From JBFHRE01 sp041746105 (GTDB lineage: Bacteria > Actinomycetota > Acidimicrobiia > Spongiisociales > ZC4RG35), in the NCBI GenBank assembly GCA_041746105.1, contig JBGTHP010000005.1, positions 7,733-71,732 of the forward strand: a DNA stretch of 64,000 bases, given 5' to 3'. A program made the translations under genes and the position numbers. Positions 50,265 to 58,883 of this stretch are shown here, one piece after another. Under the pieces are notes generated by a model. It was not told where the DNA came from. It made no database searches and was given only the letters and a program-made list of their open reading frames with translations. Numbering within the stretch: position 1 is the stretch's first letter; each line of letters begins with the position of its first letter.

Positions 50265-50780
50265 ATGTATCGCAGGCGACTTGACCAAGTGCTAGAACCG
50301 GATTTTGTGGACGACCTCGACCGGTTGGATCTCGACGAGGTTCGAGAACGGCGCCAGCTGGCCCACGAGGTCGAGAACGAACTTTCTTACTACCGGCGTC
50401 TCCTCCACGGCAGGCTCGATCTGCTCGCATTCGAGCAACGTCGCAGGAACGGAACCGAATCGCGCAGCCTGATAGAGGCACTTCCGTCGATCTTGGCCGA
50501 CGAGCCGCCTGCCAGGGACGGCCAGCCTCGATACGTCGATACCGACCTGCCCTCGCTGCCAGAGGTTGGTCGTCGCGAGATCGACGCACTGATGGAGGAT
50601 GATGTTCTCCTCAAGCTCGACCAGATCGACGACACCGGTTTGGCAGAATCCATGGCAGCGATCGAAACCTTTGTGGCCGATCTCTCAGAACAACGCAAAC
50701 AGGTACAAAAGGTCGAAGACGCTCTCTCCGCCGAGGTGACCGCCCGCTATCGGGCTCAGACGGGGGACGTGCGCTCCTGA
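50265..50780 (+). CDS. RsiG/AmfC-like c-di-GMP-responsive anti-sigma candidate
   Basis: A 171-aa helical protein. The first helix has E37-x3-S41-x2-R44-x3-H48-x3-D52; the last has S141-x2-R144-x3-Q148-x3-D152 with Val at the expected Glu position. This is the repeated E-x3-S-x2-R-x3-Q-x3-D motif by which Streptomyces RsiG binds c-di-GMP to hold sigma WhiG, with one change in each copy. ATG 50265 lies 6 nt after TAGGCT; ATG 50259 is the alternative. No WhiG-type sigma gene is in the window. Confidence 0.75.
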   Translation: MYRRRLDQVLEPDFVDDLDRLDLDEVRERRQLAHEVENELSYYRRLLHGRLDLLAFEQRRRNGTESRSLIEALPSILADEPPARDGQPRYVDTDLPSLPEVGRREIDALMEDDVLLKLDQIDDTGLAESMAAIETFVADLSEQRKQVQKVEDALSAEVTARYRAQTGDVRS

Positions 50781-50782
50781 GA

Positions 50783-51718
50783 TTGTCCCGGGTCGTCGTC
50801 GAACGATCTGGTCTGGTGGAATCTTTCCACGAAGTCGCTGCCGTAGCGGTTGACCCTTCCGGTCGGATCGTTGCCACGACCGGCCAGTCGGATGAACTCT
50901 TTTTCATTCGCTCCGCCGCCAAACCTTTCCAGGCGATGGTATGCGAGACGCTCGGCGGCGAGATGCCCGACGAGTGGCTAGCAGTGGCCGGCGCCAGCCA
51001 TGACGCCGACCCGGTCCATTTGGCGGTGGTGAACGCAATCTTGGGATCGGCCGGTCTCGATGAGAGCCACCTCCGCACGCCACCCGCCAGGGCAGGTGGG
51101 GCGGCGGCGAGGTCGCGCGATCGAACCATCAGCCCGCTGCGACACAACTGTTCCGGCAAGCACGCGGCGATGCTGCGTGCATGCAGGCGTCAGGGCTGGG
51201 AGGTCGAAGGTTACCTCGATCCCAACCACCCATTGCAGTCGGCGATCACACAAGAAATGACCAGGCTGTTCTCACCACTTGCGATTCCGGTCGGAGTTGA
51301 TGGTTGTGGGGCTCCGGTTTTTCGCTGCACGGTGGCCTCCTTGGCTACCGGCTACGCAGCACTTCTCACGCCAGGGTATCGAAGGGTCCTCAATGCCATG
51401 ATGAGATATCCCGCTTTGGTTTCGGGCTGGGACAACTACGACGCGGTCCTCGCGAGAACCTTGGGGGCAGCGGCCAAACGTGGGGCCGAGGCCTGTTTGG
51501 GCGCAGTCTTGCCGGGTCGCGGTGCCTTGGCGATCAAGATATGGGACGGCGACGAGCGGCGGGCGCTGCCGGTTGCGTTGTTGGCGGTCCTGCGCTCGAT
51601 GGGTTGGATCCCAAATTGGGCCGGAGCCCAACTGGAAGAAAAGTGGTCGCGACCGGTGTTGGGTAGGGGTAGGCCCGTGGGTACGGTGCGGGCCGAGTTC
51701 GAGATGGAGTTCGCGTGA
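50783..51718 (+). CDS. L-asparaginase, Rhizobium AII-like family
   Basis: A 311-aa protein of the asparaginase II family (PF06089 type), unrelated to the E. coli enzymes. It shows FFIRSAAKPFQA, ASHDADPVHLA and RHNCSGKHAAMLRAC, which hold the catalytic Ser/Lys/Cys residues of the family. A TTG at 50783, right after the upstream stop, is the likely start. It overlaps the FemAB-like gene by 4 nt. Confidence 0.87.
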   Translation: MSRVVVERSGLVESFHEVAAVAVDPSGRIVATTGQSDELFFIRSAAKPFQAMVCETLGGEMPDEWLAVAGASHDADPVHLAVVNAILGSAGLDESHLRTPPARAGGAAARSRDRTISPLRHNCSGKHAAMLRACRRQGWEVEGYLDPNHPLQSAITQEMTRLFSPLAIPVGVDGCGAPVFRCTVASLATGYAALLTPGYRRVLNAMMRYPALVSGWDNYDAVLARTLGAAAKRGAEACLGAVLPGRGALAIKIWDGDERRALPVALLAVLRSMGWIPNWAGAQLEEKWSRPVLGRGRPVGTVRAEFEMEFA

Positions 51719-52614
51719 CCTGGGAGTCGAATGCGTGGTTGCTCGATCCGGTGGAAGAGCACACCGGCCCTTTCGCGCGCCGGGAGTTCTTGCTGGCGGT
51801 GGGCGTTTTCGACGAAGGTGAGGTACGGCCGTTTGTCTCCGATACTGCAGCCCTGAGTCTCAGGGTCGACGGCCACGAGGTGACGATGACCGGATCGTCG
51901 GATCTGTGTGACTATCGCTCTCCGCTCGGAGGCGGGGCAGCCGAGCTTGTTGCCGACGCCGTCCAGCAGCTAGGCACAGGCCTACGATTTCTCTTTGACT
52001 CGCTTCCGCTGACCGCCGCCGAGGTGGTCGCCAAGGGTCTCACGTCCGCCGGTCTCGAGGTGGAGACGGAGCCCCACGTCGACGTTGCCGTAGTCGAACT
52101 CCCCGGCGATTTTGAGCAGTACCTAGAACAGATCGGCAAAAAACAACGTCACGAACTACGTCGCAAAGGTCGCAGATACGTCGACCAGGTGGGCGACATC
52201 CTTTTCGAGCGATGTACCGACGACGCGGCTGCGATGGCCGAGTTTGTGAGGCTGCACCGGGCGGCAGCCGGTGAAAAGGGTGATTTCATGACGCCCGAGC
52301 TCGAAGGCTTTTTTGAAACCCTGTACCGACAGGCCGGGTGGGGGATCGACGCCTTGTGGGTTCCGGGGACGACCCGTACGGCGAGCGCCGCCCTTTTCAG
52401 CTACGTGGATGAGACCGGGTACTACCTGTACAACTCCTCTTACGACCCGGAGCTGGCCGACGCGTCGCCCGGCAATGTTGCTTTGACCGAAGCTATCCGG
52501 GGCGCGGTGGATTCGGGTCTTGGCCGCTTTGACTTCTTGAAAGGGGACGAGCACTACAAGTTCAGACTCGGAGCGGTGCGACGTCCTCTCTTCCAGGTCA
52601 GGGCCGAATCATGA
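51715..52614 (+). CDS. GNAT/FemAB-like acetyltransferase (BioF2-like)
   Basis: A 299-aa protein with a double GNAT fold of the CelD/BioF2 type. The diagnostic part is YLEQIGKKQRHELRRKGRR, followed by ALFSYVDETGYYLYNSSYDPE and FDFLKGDEHYKFRLG. It lies directly upstream of mshA with a 4-nt overlap. Substrate unknown. Confidence 0.82.
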   Translation: MTWESNAWLLDPVEEHTGPFARREFLLAVGVFDEGEVRPFVSDTAALSLRVDGHEVTMTGSSDLCDYRSPLGGGAAELVADAVQQLGTGLRFLFDSLPLTAAEVVAKGLTSAGLEVETEPHVDVAVVELPGDFEQYLEQIGKKQRHELRRKGRRYVDQVGDILFERCTDDAAAMAEFVRLHRAAAGEKGDFMTPELEGFFETLYRQAGWGIDALWVPGTTRTASAALFSYVDETGYYLYNSSYDPELADASPGNVALTEAIRGAVDSGLGRFDFLKGDEHYKFRLGAVRRPLFQVRAES

Positions 52615-53840
52615 TCCGGCGCGTTGCCTTCCTCAGCATGCACACGTCCCCACTGCTTCAACCGGGACGGGGCGACGCCGGCGGGATGAATGTGTACGTG
52701 GACGAGCTTTCCAGGACGATCGCGCAGCGCGGGATCGAAGTCGACGTCTTCACCCGTCGGGATGGAGAGGATGAGGAATCCGTCGTCGAGGTCGCCAGGG
52801 GTTATCGCGTTCATCACGTGAACGCGGGACCCCCAGAACCAATCGCAGTTGGCCGGTTGCCGATTTTTGTGAGGGAGTTCGCCGACGGAGTGCTGCGCCT
52901 GTGTGGTGGTCCCGATGGCCCGCCCGACGTGGTTCACAGTCACTACTGGCTGTCCGGCTGGGCTGGATTGATCGTCAAACGGGCGCTCGGCGTCCCGATG
53001 GCGAACTCATTCCACACCTTGGGTCGCGTGAAGGATCTCACCCGGCGTGTCGGCGACCCGCCAGAGAGCCTGATGCGCCTTGCCGCCGAGCACGAGGTGA
53101 TCGATGAGTCCGACTGTGTGATTGCGTCAACTCCCCGCGAAGCCGAAGATCTGCTCGCTCATTATGGAGCCGATCCGGCGCGGCTCTGTACCTCGCCTCC
53201 TGGAGTTGATCACGAGGTGTTCTCGCCAGGATCCAAATCGGCGGCGCGTCGAAGTCTGGGCCTCGAAGATGGCCCGCTGGTTCTGTTCGTCGGGCGGCTG
53301 CAATCGCTGAAAGCCGTCGACGTGGCCATCGAAGCGTTCGGAATGATCCGTGAGCAGGGGATGCCAGAAGCCCGCCTGCTGGTGGTGGGCGGTCCCAGCG
53401 GACCGCATGGCGATCGTGAGGCGGAGGCTGCCAGGAGGGCGGCTGCGCGCTTGGGGGACTCCGTCACGTTTTTGCCTCCTGTGCCTCACCGAGAACTGGC
53501 ACAGTTCTACCGCGCTGCCGACCTACTCCATGTCCCATCACGGAGCGAGTCCTTCGGACTGGTCGCGGCCGAGGCCCAATCCTGCGGGCTGCCGGTGGTC
53601 GCGGCTGACGTCGGTGGGTTGAGTTTTGTGGTTGAAGACGGAGGATCCGGTTTTCTGGTCGACGGGTGGGATCCGGCCGATCACGCCCAAGCCATGGTCC
53701 GCATCCTTGCCGAACCGGAAGTGGCGTCGAGGTTGTCGAAAGGGGCCCTCGAGTGGTCAGAGCGGTTCAGTTGGGAGGCGACTGCCAACCGGCTCCTCGA
53801 ACTGTACGAGGGCGCGCAGGCTCGTGTTCACGCCGGCTGA
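52611..53840 (+). CDS. mshA: D-inositol-3-phosphate glycosyltransferase (mycothiol synthesis)
   Basis: First committed enzyme of mycothiol synthesis, a GT4-family retaining glycosyltransferase of 409 aa. The N-terminus LSMHTSPLLQPGRGDAGGMNVYV is diagnostic of MshA. Also visible are HSHYWLSGWAG, NSFHTLGRVK, the donor site FVGRLQSLKAVDVAIEAF and SRSESFGLVAAEAQSCGLPVVA. It overlaps the downstream YbjN gene by 17 nt. Confidence 0.94.
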   Translation: MIRRVAFLSMHTSPLLQPGRGDAGGMNVYVDELSRTIAQRGIEVDVFTRRDGEDEESVVEVARGYRVHHVNAGPPEPIAVGRLPIFVREFADGVLRLCGGPDGPPDVVHSHYWLSGWAGLIVKRALGVPMANSFHTLGRVKDLTRRVGDPPESLMRLAAEHEVIDESDCVIASTPREAEDLLAHYGADPARLCTSPPGVDHEVFSPGSKSAARRSLGLEDGPLVLFVGRLQSLKAVDVAIEAFGMIREQGMPEARLLVVGGPSGPHGDREAEAARRAAARLGDSVTFLPPVPHRELAQFYRAADLLHVPSRSESFGLVAAEAQSCGLPVVAADVGGLSFVVEDGGSGFLVDGWDPADHAQAMVRILAEPEVASRLSKGALEWSERFSWEATANRLLELYEGAQARVHAG

Positions 53841-54243
53841 GGTTGTCGAGGCGACTCTTCGGGACTGGTGCACCGACCCGGATTCCGACGTCGAATACAT
53901 CGAATGGGTAGAGGACCGCTGGGCAGCGCGTATGCGACAACGGGTAAGGAGCGCAACGACTGTCTGGTGGACTGTCGGCGAGCGCAGCGTTCGTGCCGAG
54001 GCCTACCTGTTCCCTGGTCCGGTCAACGATGTCGAGGCCAGTCTCCGGTTGTGCCTGGTCAGGAATGCGTCGACGTGGCGTGTGCGAGTGGCCGTCGACT
54101 CCCATGGTGACATCGTAATTCGCGGCCGCCTCGACAATCGCTCGCTGGACCGCGAACAGATGGACCTGCTACTCGCCGAGATCTACGAGCTCGTCGAGAT
54201 CACGTTTCCGGTTTTGGTCAGAATCGAGGCATCAAGAGCGTGA
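53824..54243 (+). CDS. YbjN-family protein (Rv0487-like)
   Basis: A 139-aa protein of the YbjN/type III chaperone-like fold, the conserved neighbour of mshA in mycobacteria and relatives. Features are VRAEAYLFPGPVNDVEASLRLCLVRN and RLDNRSLDREQMDLLLAEIYELVE. GTG 53824 overlaps the mshA end. Function unknown. Confidence 0.83.
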   Translation: MFTPAEVVEATLRDWCTDPDSDVEYIEWVEDRWAARMRQRVRSATTVWWTVGERSVRAEAYLFPGPVNDVEASLRLCLVRNASTWRVRVAVDSHGDIVIRGRLDNRSLDREQMDLLLAEIYELVEITFPVLVRIEASRA

Positions 54244-54391
54244 GATGGGTCTCGCGACCCGTTGACCCGAACCCGGCCCTGGTGTAGGTTCCGCCGAGAG
54301 ACGCCCGATGTGCCGGCTCTCGGTCTGTCCGTTCGGGGAAGTGCGGGCAACAACCGAGGAGATGGTTCGTCGGGCGTTCTCGCGCGCCGAT

Positions 54392-55048
54392 TCAGTCGAG
54401 GCAGATTCCGGTGACGGCGACAGTGCCACATATTGCGGGTGGCACCGTCGGCGGCGGGGTTGGCGCCGCCGACGTTGTAGTCGTCGTCGGGGTCGCGGAG
54501 GCCGGGGGTTGAGGCGTTGGAACCGGCGTTGTCGGCGCCGGCGCAGGTGCCGGTGCGGGTGCCTGAGTGGTGGTAGGTGCGGACACGGTGGTCGTGGTGG
54601 TGGCGGGAGAACCCGCCTTCTTCATGAAGATCACGGTTACGAACATCGAACCGCTCGGCGCTGTGTCCACTCCGATCCCGACGTAGTTGAAATCTCCGAG
54701 AATGTTCGCTTTGTGGCCGGCCGAATTCATGAAGGCCTGCTGGATGGTGGCCACACTCGGTCCCATCCCGACGTTCTCCCCGACCCGAGTCCATCCGGTT
54801 GTGATCGATGACAGCTGGGCGCTGGTCGAGTGAAAGATCGTGCCGGAGGCAATCATCGAGGCGGTGTGGGTGCGGGCGTAGCCGGTGAGCGCGCCGTCAA
54901 CGGTGAGCGGGCCGAGACCGGCGGCGGAGCGGGAGGCGTTGGTCATCGCCAGGAATTCGGCCTCGGCGCTCGGTGAAGCCAATGCCATAGGCATGACGGT
55001 CAGTCCGAGGACTAGTGCCAACGACAGGCTGAGCAGTCTCCGACGCAT
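54392..55048 (-). CDS. secreted CAP-domain (SCP/PR-1) protein
   Basis: A 218-aa secreted protein. The signal peptide (1-25) is cleaved near ALAS. A CAP domain (about 27-145) has LAMTNASRSAAGLGPL, the histidines of GTIFHSTS and AGHKANIL, and GENVGMG, as in the YkwD-like bacterial group. A Thr/Pro/Ala linker and a short Cys-containing tail (CGTVAVTGICLD) follow. The 148 bp between its stop and the YbjN gene carry nothing I recognise. Confidence 0.87.
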   Translation of the reverse strand: MRRRLLSLSLALVLGLTVMPMALASPSAEAEFLAMTNASRSAAGLGPLTVDGALTGYARTHTASMIASGTIFHSTSAQLSSITTGWTRVGENVGMGPSVATIQQAFMNSAGHKANILGDFNYVGIGVDTAPSGSMFVTVIFMKKAGSPATTTTTVSAPTTTQAPAPAPAPAPTTPVPTPQPPASATPTTTTTSAAPTPPPTVPPAICGTVAVTGICLD

Positions 55049-55143
55049 GCCGGTTTATCGGCCTCCGGCGGCATCCCCTTTAGCCAAATATCGCACAGAG
55101 TGGTCGGTTCGCCACGGGGTGTAGTGTCTAGTCAGCCGCCGCT

Positions 55144-56175
55144 TCATGCCGGGAACACGACGGCCCGTTCCACAGATACCCGCACCCGCTGGTTGTGCGC
55201 GAGGAGTGGGGTCGGCCCAAACCGGGCACGGAGCCTGCCTCCTCCCGGCATTATGAGGGTGACCAATTGATCGTGCCCGAAAAACTCCCTGTCAGCCACC
55301 CATAGGTCACCTTCGGGGTCTGGGGTCACAGCCACACTCTCGGGGCGCAACATCACCTGGACCGGACCGGCGAGTTTTGTTTCGAAAGTTCCGACCGGTG
55401 TCGAAACGGAACCGTTGGCGGCAATCGCCGGAATGAAAGCAGCGTCGCCCAGGAAGCCGGCAACCCAAGGGTCGATCGGGTGGATGTAGAGCTGGTCCGG
55501 AGGCGCCGCCTGTACCACCCGGCCTTCGCGCATCACCGCCACGATGTCACTCATCGCCAAGGCCTCCTCCTGGTCGTGGGTGACGAAGACGGCCGTGGTT
55601 CTCGCCTCCAGGAGGATTGATTTGAGCTCACGCCTGACCCTTTCGCGCAGAGCGGCGTCGAGGTTGGAAAACGGCTCGTCGAGGAGTATCACCTGGGGTT
55701 GCGGAGCGAGAGCACGGGCGAGGGCGACCCTCTGCTGCTGGCCTCCGGAGAGTTCGTGTGGCATCCGGTTGGCCTGATCACCAAGGCCGACCATCTCGAG
55801 TACCTCCGCCACCCGGCGGCTCCGCCCATCCTCTGTGCTCAAACCGTAGGCAACGTTGCGACGCACCGTCATGTGGGGGAACAGGGCGTAATCCTGGAAG
55901 ACCATGCCGACCCGGCGTCGCTCTGGTGGGACCCACAAACCGGGCCCGACCACGGCACTGCCGCGGATCTCCACTGTCCCGGTGTCAGGTTGCTCGAACC
56001 CTGCGATCACACGGAGGGCAGTCGTCTTTCCGCAACCGGACGGTCCGAGGATCGTGAGGAGTGAACCCTCCCACACGTCGATGTCGAACTCATTCAAAGC
56101 TACCGCGTCGGGAAACCGTTTCGTCAGCCCTCGGGCGCGAATCGCCAACGGAGTGGGTTCAGTCGTGGAGGTCAC
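55144..56175 (-). CDS. fbpC: iron(III) ABC transporter ATP-binding protein
   Basis: A 343-aa ATPase of the ferric/spermidine type. Walker A is GPSGCGKTT, the signature LSGGQQQRVALARAL, Walker B VILLDEPFSNLD, and the H-loop VFVTHDQEEAL. A C-terminal TOBE-like domain (about 245-343) includes VMLRPESVAV. Its start overlaps the permease end. Confidence 0.92.
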   Translation of the reverse strand: MTSTTEPTPLAIRARGLTKRFPDAVALNEFDIDVWEGSLLTILGPSGCGKTTALRVIAGFEQPDTGTVEIRGSAVVGPGLWVPPERRRVGMVFQDYALFPHMTVRRNVAYGLSTEDGRSRRVAEVLEMVGLGDQANRMPHELSGGQQQRVALARALAPQPQVILLDEPFSNLDAALRERVRRELKSILLEARTTAVFVTHDQEEALAMSDIVAVMREGRVVQAAPPDQLYIHPIDPWVAGFLGDAAFIPAIAANGSVSTPVGTFETKLAGPVQVMLRPESVAVTPDPEGDLWVADREFFGHDQLVTLIMPGGGRLRARFGPTPLLAHNQRVRVSVERAVVFPA

Positions 56176-57763
56176 GGGAGATCAAAAGGTAGAGGGGCAG
56201 CGCCGAAACCGTCAAAAGCAACAACGCAGCCGCGCTTGCGCGAGTGTAAAAGCCCTCGGCTGTGGTGCTCCAGATCCGGACTGCCAGCGTCTCATATCCG
56301 GTCGGCCGGAGAAGCAAGGTTGCCGGAAGTTCCTTCATGACGGTGAGGAACACCAATGCCGCTCCGACCGCCAGACCCCTGGCCATCAAGGGGATGGTGA
56401 TGGCCGTGAGCGTGCGCCATCGAGAACGACCGAGGCTGAGCGAAGCCTCTTCCAGTTGCGGAGAAACCTGGAGCAACACCGACTGTGCCGACCCGGCCGC
56501 CTGTGGGAGAAACATCGCGACATATCCCACGATCAGGAGGGCGAGACTCTGGTACCAACTTCTCGCATAGGCGAGGGAGAAGGCGACCAACGCCAGCCCA
56601 ACAGTGATGTGGGGAAGTGCGTAAGACGACCACATCGCCGTGTCGATACTCGAACTGATCCGGCTTCTGTACCTGACCGTGGTGATTGCGACGGGGATTG
56701 CCGCCAGCGCCGCGATCGTGGCGGAGATGACCGACACCGTGACCGAGCGTGCTGCCTCCGACCAGATCGATCCGATCTCGAGACCCAGCCCGACTCCGCG
56801 TGCGAGCCAGGAGCCGATGACGGCGATCGGCAGCCCCAGACCCGCCACCACCAGGAGGGCCAGGAGCGCAGTGCCGCCCACCCGGCCGCCCCGCGTGAGG
56901 GCCACCGGAGTTCTTGGGCGGCTTGTTTTCGAGCGGTGATATGCGGCACGTCCCCGGGTCCGGCGTTCCATCCACAACACCGTCAGTGCCACGACGATCA
57001 GAACGACCGCCAGGGTCATCGCCGGGCGCCGGTCGAGACGGCCCTGATATTGGGCATAGATCGCCCTCGTAAAGGTGTCATATCGCAGCAAGGACACTGC
57101 ACCAAAGTCACTCACGGCGTAGAGGGCGACGAGCAGCCCGGCGGCGGCGAGCGGGGGTCGCAGCTGGGGCAAAGTCACCGTTCTGAACACCCTCCAGCGG
57201 GGAGCACCCAGGCCTCTGGCTGCGTCTTCGAGCGCCGGATCGAGGCGTCTCAGCACCGGCACGACAGTCAGGTGAACCAAAGGGATCGAGTACACCGTCA
57301 AGACGACAAATGCCCCGAAGAATCCGATCGGGGTTGGGATCGGTCCCCACCCGAACCAGCCCGTCACCTCGCTCAAGATTCCTCTGGCACCGGTCGCACC
57401 GAGCAGCGTCAAGGCGCCAACATAGGAAGGTATGACGAGCGGCAGTGTCACCAGGGTCGACCAGATCCGGCGGCCTTGTAGATCTGTGGCCGTCGTCAAC
57501 CACGCCGTGGCCAGACCGACCAATCCTGCAGCCAATGTCACGGCCCAGACGAGACCCCCGGTTTGCCACAGCAGCTCGAGCAGGCGCGAAATCGGCACCG
57601 TTCTCACCGCACCACCGGTGACCACCTGTGCCACGAGGACGACTGGAGGCAACAATCCCGGCAGAACCGCGAGCAGCGCCACCACCCACCACCACCGGCC
57701 GGGCGGACCCTGCCGGCTGGTCGTCCGGGGAGGCGGCGCCAGTATCGGGACGGTGGCGGTCAT
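56159..57763 (-). CDS. fbpB: iron(III) ABC transporter permease
   Basis: A 534-aa, about 12-helix double permease. The two EAA loops are ALEDAARGLGAPRWRVFRTVTLPQLRP and QLEEASLSLGRSRWRTLTAITIPLMA, as in FbpB/SfuB. It lies between the binding-protein and ATPase genes. Confidence 0.93.
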   Translation of the reverse strand: MTATVPILAPPPRTTSRQGPPGRWWWVVALLAVLPGLLPPVVLVAQVVTGGAVRTVPISRLLELLWQTGGLVWAVTLAAGLVGLATAWLTTATDLQGRRIWSTLVTLPLVIPSYVGALTLLGATGARGILSEVTGWFGWGPIPTPIGFFGAFVVLTVYSIPLVHLTVVPVLRRLDPALEDAARGLGAPRWRVFRTVTLPQLRPPLAAAGLLVALYAVSDFGAVSLLRYDTFTRAIYAQYQGRLDRRPAMTLAVVLIVVALTVLWMERRTRGRAAYHRSKTSRPRTPVALTRGGRVGGTALLALLVVAGLGLPIAVIGSWLARGVGLGLEIGSIWSEAARSVTVSVISATIAALAAIPVAITTVRYRSRISSSIDTAMWSSYALPHITVGLALVAFSLAYARSWYQSLALLIVGYVAMFLPQAAGSAQSVLLQVSPQLEEASLSLGRSRWRTLTAITIPLMARGLAVGAALVFLTVMKELPATLLLRPTGYETLAVRIWSTTAEGFYTRASAAALLLLTVSALPLYLLISRDLHD

Positions 57764-57764
57764 A

Positions 57765-58757
57765 TCAGAGCAACCCGGCCTCCGTCACCAGATCGGTTGC
57801 TCGATCGAGCAACCCGGCCAGTTCCGAGAGGTCGATGGTGGGCGCCGTCAGGGACGACAGAGGCGGTAATTCCGCCGACGCCTCGCTGCCCTCGAGCAGG
57901 GGGTACTCGAAGGTTGTCTCCGAAAAATACTTCTGGCTCTCGGGGCTGAGGAGGAATTCGAGGAATTGCCTTGCTCCGTCAGGGACGTTTGTGCCCGTCA
58001 GGATGCCGGCGCCGGCGGGCATCACCAGACCACCGATGTCGCCATCGGAGAAGAAGTGGTTGCGGGCGACCGATCCTCCTCTCTCTTCCTGAAGCCGCAA
58101 GAGGTAGTAGTGGTTTACGAGCCCGAGCGATACGTCCCCGGCGTCAACTGCTTCGACGATCGGAGAATTACCGGGAAAATCGATTGGCTGGTTGGCGGCG
58201 ATCGCCTGGAGCCAGGCGAGTGTCTTGTCTTCGCCGGAGCTCAGAATCATCGCCGCAACAAACGCCTGGAAAGAGCCGTTGGTTGGTGCGATCGCGATCT
58301 GACCTGCCCACTTGGGGTCGGCCAGGTCAAAAACGGATCCGGGCAGGTCCGAATCGTCGACCAGCGCCGGGTTGTAGATCATCACTCGTACCCGGCCTGA
58401 AACCCCGAGCCATCGACCTTCTATGTCTCTGAAGGCCTCCGGCACACGATCGAGTAGGTCCTGGGGCAGTCTTCGGAGGAGGTCATCGACGGCGCCGAGG
58501 GAAGCAGGGTCCTGGGCGAAAAACACATCGGCATCCGTGCTCGATCCTTCCGCCAGAAGGGTGGCGGCGAGTTCGGTGGAGTCGCCGTATCGCACCTCGA
58601 CCGCAACTCCGGTTTTTTCGGTGAACCGATCGATCAACGGGGCAACGAGTTCTTCCGATCTTCCGGAGTAGATGACCAGAGGCCCGTCTGATTCACTGGC
58701 TCCGCATCCGGTTGCGACGAGCGCGATGACCAGTGCTGCCGCGACTTTGCTACGCAT
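57765..58757 (-). CDS. fbpA: iron(III) ABC transporter substrate-binding lipoprotein
   Basis: A 330-aa family 1 binding protein. The signal ends in the lipobox VATGC. The ferric-binding pattern includes VIYSGRSEELVAPLIDRFTEKTGV, ADVFFAQDPASLGAV, VNHYYLLRLQEE and SPESQKYFSETTFEYPLL, the last two supplying the Tyr ligands typical of FbpA. ATG 58757 has a GAGGAG site. Transcription is probably controlled at 58791-58821. Confidence 0.92.
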   Translation of the reverse strand: MRSKVAAALVIALVATGCGASESDGPLVIYSGRSEELVAPLIDRFTEKTGVAVEVRYGDSTELAATLLAEGSSTDADVFFAQDPASLGAVDDLLRRLPQDLLDRVPEAFRDIEGRWLGVSGRVRVMIYNPALVDDSDLPGSVFDLADPKWAGQIAIAPTNGSFQAFVAAMILSSGEDKTLAWLQAIAANQPIDFPGNSPIVEAVDAGDVSLGLVNHYYLLRLQEERGGSVARNHFFSDGDIGGLVMPAGAGILTGTNVPDGARQFLEFLLSPESQKYFSETTFEYPLLEGSEASAELPPLSSLTAPTIDLSELAGLLDRATDLVTEAGLL

Positions 58758-58790
58758 CAAGTGTCTCCTCGGTGATGATCTGAAGACGAA

Positions 58791-58821
58791 ACGTTATTTA
58801 CACTATCGCCATAGTGCAAAT
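58791..58821 (-). promoter_or_regulatory. fbpABC promoter with overlapping palindromic operator
   Basis: On the minus strand TTGCAC (58819-58814) and TAACGT (58796-58791) are spaced by 17 bp. The palindrome ATTT-A-CACTAT-CGCC-ATAGTG-C-AAAT (58796-58821) covers the -35 and the whole spacer. This is an ideal repressor site, probably for an iron- or metal-sensing regulator. It does not match the DtxR/IdeR consensus I know. Confidence 0.65.
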
Positions 58822-58883
58822 TACCCATACATCATCTGTCAGGGACGCCTTACAGAGAATTGAGGCGACAAAAATCGGGGTCG

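Noticed and set aside
55904..57481. Long plus-strand reading frame opposite the iron permease
   Set aside because: The translation is rich in R, D, H and Q without any domain. It is the antisense of fbpB, a common artefact in high-GC DNA.
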